In this document: piece after piece, positions 6,384 through 8,536 of the stretch
Layout of the letters: every line of letters begins with the position of its first letter
Numbering within the stretch: the stretch's first letter is position 1
Source of the DNA: Flavobacteriaceae bacterium
GTDB lineage: Bacteria; Bacteroidota; Bacteroidia; Flavobacteriales; Flavobacteriaceae
Reading direction: 5' to 3'
NCBI GenBank assembly: GCA_023145595.1
Contig: JAGLDM010000216.1
Span: 1 to 8,536, forward strand
DNA: 8,536 bases
Translations under genes and position numbers: made by a program
Notes under the pieces: model-generated
What the model was told of the DNA's origin: nothing
Databases searched by the model: none
The model's input: the letters and a program-made list of their open reading frames with translations, nothing else

Positions 6384-8536
6384 ATGAAACAAGCAAGTTT
6401 AAAAATGGAAAAATCTAATGACAAAGTCGATGTAAAAGGTTTTGTTTTTAATAACGTAACCCCTTATCACGGAACTGAAGAGTTTTTGGAAGGACCAAGT
6501 GCAAAAACAAAGGCATTGTGGGAAGTTTGTAAAGAAGCGTCTAAAGAAGAAAGAGATCGTAGTGGAGTAAGAAGTGTAGATACAGAAACGATATCGTCAG
6601 TAAGTGCCTTTGAAGCAGGGTATATTGACAAAGCAAATGAAGTGATTGTAGGTTTACAAACAGATGAATTGCTGAAAAGAACAATGAAACCTTTCGGTGG
6701 ATTTAAAGTTGTTCAAAAAGCTTTGGCAGAGCAAGGACTTGAACCAGAACAAAGTTTAACTAATTTATTTTCTAAATATGTTAAGACTCACAACGATGGT
6801 GTTTTTGATGCATATACATCTGAAATTAAAAAATTCCGTTCATTAGGGTTTTTAACTGGTTTGCCAGATAATTATGCTAGAGGAAGAATCATTGGTGATT
6901 ATCGTCGTATTGCTTTATACGGGGTTGAAAAATTAATCGAATCTAAAAAATCCGATTTAGAATCAATAACAGGTCCAATGAGTGACGCTGTAATTCGTTT
7001 GAGAGAAGAAGTATCTGATCAGATTAAAGCTTTAAAAGAAATCATAAAATTAGGAAATAAGTATGATTTAGAACTTGGTAGACCAGCAACGAATGCTCAA
7101 GAAGCCGTTCAATGGACTTACATGGGGTATTTAGCAGCTGTTAAAGAACAAGATGGTGCTGCAATGTCTTTAGGGAATGTATCTACATTTTTAGATATTT
7201 TTATTGAAAAAGATTTAAAAAGCGGTAAAATAACAGAAGTTGAAGCTCAAGAATATATCGATCAATTTGTAATGAAATTGAGAATGGTAAGACACTTACG
7301 TATGTCTGCTTATGATGATATTTTTGCAGGAGATCCAACTTGGGTTACCGAAGCAATTGGAGGAATGTTTAAAGACGGTAGAACAAAAGTCACAAAAACA
7401 TCTTTTCGTTTTTTACATACTTTATATAATTTAGGGGCGTCTCCAGAACCAAACTTAACGGTTCTATGGTCTAAAAGTTTACCAGAGAATTTTAAAAGGT
7501 TCTGTTCAAAAGTATCTATTGATACTTCATCTATTCAATATGAAAATGATGAATTGATGTGCTCTATGCGTGGTTCTGATGATTACGGAATTGCTTGTTG
7601 TGTTTCTTATCAAGAATTAGGAAAATCTATCCAATTCTTTGGGGCAAGAACAAACTTAGCGAAAACATTATTATTGGCAATCAATGCTGGTCGCTGTGAA
7701 AATACAGGAACGCAACTTATTGATGGAATTGCAGAATATACAGATGAATATTTAGACTATGATAAGGTTATGGCAAATTATAGAATTGCTATGACAGAAG
7801 TCGCTCGTGTTTATAATGATTCAATGAATATTATTCACTACATGCACGATAAGTACTATTATGAAAAAGCACAGATGGCTTTAATAGATACAAATCCGAG
7901 TGTAAATATGGCTTACGGAATTGCAGGTTTGTCTATTGTAGCAGATTCACTTTCAGCAATAAAGCATGCAAAGGTTAAACCTATTAGAAATGAAGAAGGT
8001 TTAACAATAGACTTTGAAATTGAAGGAGATTTTCCAAAATATGGGAATGATGATGATAACGTAGATTTATTGGCTGTTAAAGCAGTAGCAGATTTTAATA
8101 ATATATTAAAAAAACTACCAGTTTACAAAGATGCAGAACCTACAATGTCGGTTTTAACCATTACTTCAAATGTAGTATATGGTAAGAAAACAGGGGCAAC
8201 TCCAGATGGTAGAGCAAAAGGAGTTCCATTTGCACCAGGAGCAAACCCAATGCATGGTAGAGATTGTAACGGAGCAATTGCTTCTTTAAATTCTGTTGCT
8301 AAAATTAAATACGAAGATTCTAAAGATGGAATTTCAAATACGTTTTCAATTGTTCCAAAATCACTGGGTTCAACTGCTGAAGATAGAATTGAAAATTTAA
8401 AAGGGACCATAGATGGATACTTTATTAATGGAGCACAACATTTAAATGTAAATGTATTTGATAAGGCTACTTTAATTGATGCCATGGAGCATCCAGAAGA
8501 ATATCCACAGTTAACAATTCGTGTATCGGGTTATGC
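6384..8536 (+). CDS. pflB: Formate acetyltransferase (pyruvate formate-lyase), 3' end outside window
   Basis: This cytoplasmic glycyl radical enzyme converts pyruvate and CoA into acetyl-CoA and formate under anaerobic conditions. The frame runs unbroken from 6384 to the window edge: 717 whole codons of an enzyme that is about 760 residues in E. coli. The adjacent catalytic cysteines are seen in IACCVS (C405, C406; E. coli C418, C419), within [13 protein letters not shown]. Other landmarks are [28 protein letters not shown] sequence ahead of them (split here by SFRFLHT and LYNLG), [23 protein letters not shown] substrate-loop sequence and the radical motif RVSGYA, whose glycine (G716, bases 8529-8531; E. 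coli G734) falls two codons before the edge. The ATG at 6384 follows the promoter by about 30 bases; an in-frame ATG at 6405 is possible. The enzyme requires the radical-SAM activase PflA, expected just downstream but not visible. Confidence 0.95.
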   Translation, partial: MKQASLKMEKSNDKVDVKGFVFNNVTPYHGTEEFLEGPSAKTKALWEVCKEASKEERDRSGVRSVDTETISSVSAFEAGYIDKANEVIVGLQTDELLKRTMKPFGGFKVVQKALAEQGLEPEQSLTNLFSKYVKTHNDGVFDAYTSEIKKFRSLGFLTGLPDNYARGRIIGDYRRIALYGVEKLIESKKSDLESITGPMSDAVIRLREEVSDQIKALKEIIKLGNKYDLELGRPATNAQEAVQWTYMGYLAAVKEQDGAAMSLGNVSTFLDIFIEKDLKSGKITEVEAQEYIDQFVMKLRMVRHLRMSAYDDIFAGDPTWVTEAIGGMFKDGRTKVTKTSFRFLHTLYNLGASPEPNLTVLWSKSLPENFKRFCSKVSIDTSSIQYENDELMCSMRGSDDYGIACCVSYQELGKSIQFFGARTNLAKTLLLAINAGRCENTGTQLIDGIAEYTDEYLDYDKVMANYRIAMTEVARVYNDSMNIIHYMHDKYYYEKAQMALIDTNPSVNMAYGIAGLSIVADSLSAIKHAKVKPIRNEEGLTIDFEIEGDFPKYGNDDDNVDLLAVKAVADFNNILKKLPVYKDAEPTMSVLTITSNVVYGKKTGATPDGRAKGVPFAPGANPMHGRDCNGAIASLNSVAKIKYEDSKDGISNTFSIVPKSLGSTAEDRIENLKGTIDGYFINGAQHLNVNVFDKATLIDAMEHPEEYPQLTIRVSGY

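Noticed and set aside
8123..8485. Open frame of 120 codons on the minus strand near the right edge
   Set aside because: It lies wholly inside the well-supported pflB frame and has no recognisable domain; it is a shadow frame.
1..8536. Defence island, mobile element or CRISPR
   Set aside because: Two helicases and a Sir2 protein can occur in defence systems, but here each is the stand-alone housekeeping form (full RecQ domain order, minimal DEAD-box, CobB-like sirtuin without SIR2-fusion domains), with no nuclease, transposase, integrase or direct-repeat array.

Overview
The window is AT-rich DNA from a member of the Bacteroidetes, most likely the Flavobacteriia. Three things point there. Genes lack Shine-Dalgarno sequences and are preceded by A/T-rich leaders. 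Promoters match the Bacteroidetes -7 consensus TAnnTTTG (TATCTTTGC before the DEAD-box gene, TATATTTGC before ychF, TAAATTTGC before pflB). The proteins (RecQ with a C-terminal helix-turn-helix extension, short Sir2, YchF) look flavobacterial. The genus cannot be named from the sequence alone.

Layout. 1-1713 (+): the 3' three quarters of recQ, cut by the window edge. 1714-1991: a 278-base gap with two candidate promoters. 1992-3372 (+): a minimal DEAD-box RNA helicase followed after one base by a small DUF1456 protein. 3465-4160 (+): cutC. 4167-4874 (-): a sirtuin-type deacylase, convergent with cutC, whose last codons lie inside a short dispersed-repeat-like hairpin. 4952-6043 (+): ychF, closed by a strong intrinsic terminator. 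6384-8536 (+): pflB (pyruvate formate-lyase), cut by the right edge two codons after its radical glycine.

Most of the window is housekeeping: DNA repair (RecQ), RNA remodelling (DEAD-box), ribosome-associated ATPase (YchF) and protein deacylation (Sir2). The genes do not form one pathway. The one gene with a clear physiological signal of its own is pflB. It encodes an oxygen-sensitive fermentative enzyme, and its promoter carries an FNR/CRP-type palindrome centred about 40 bases before the expected transcription start, suggesting anaerobic activation.

No mobile element, CRISPR array, tRNA, rRNA or defence system was seen, and I found no convincing undescribed multi-gene system. The points most worth a second look are the FNR-like box before pflB, the repeat that supplies the sirtuin C-terminus, the loss of metal-binding cysteines in RecQ (and most of them in Sir2), and the tight helicase-DUF1456 pair.
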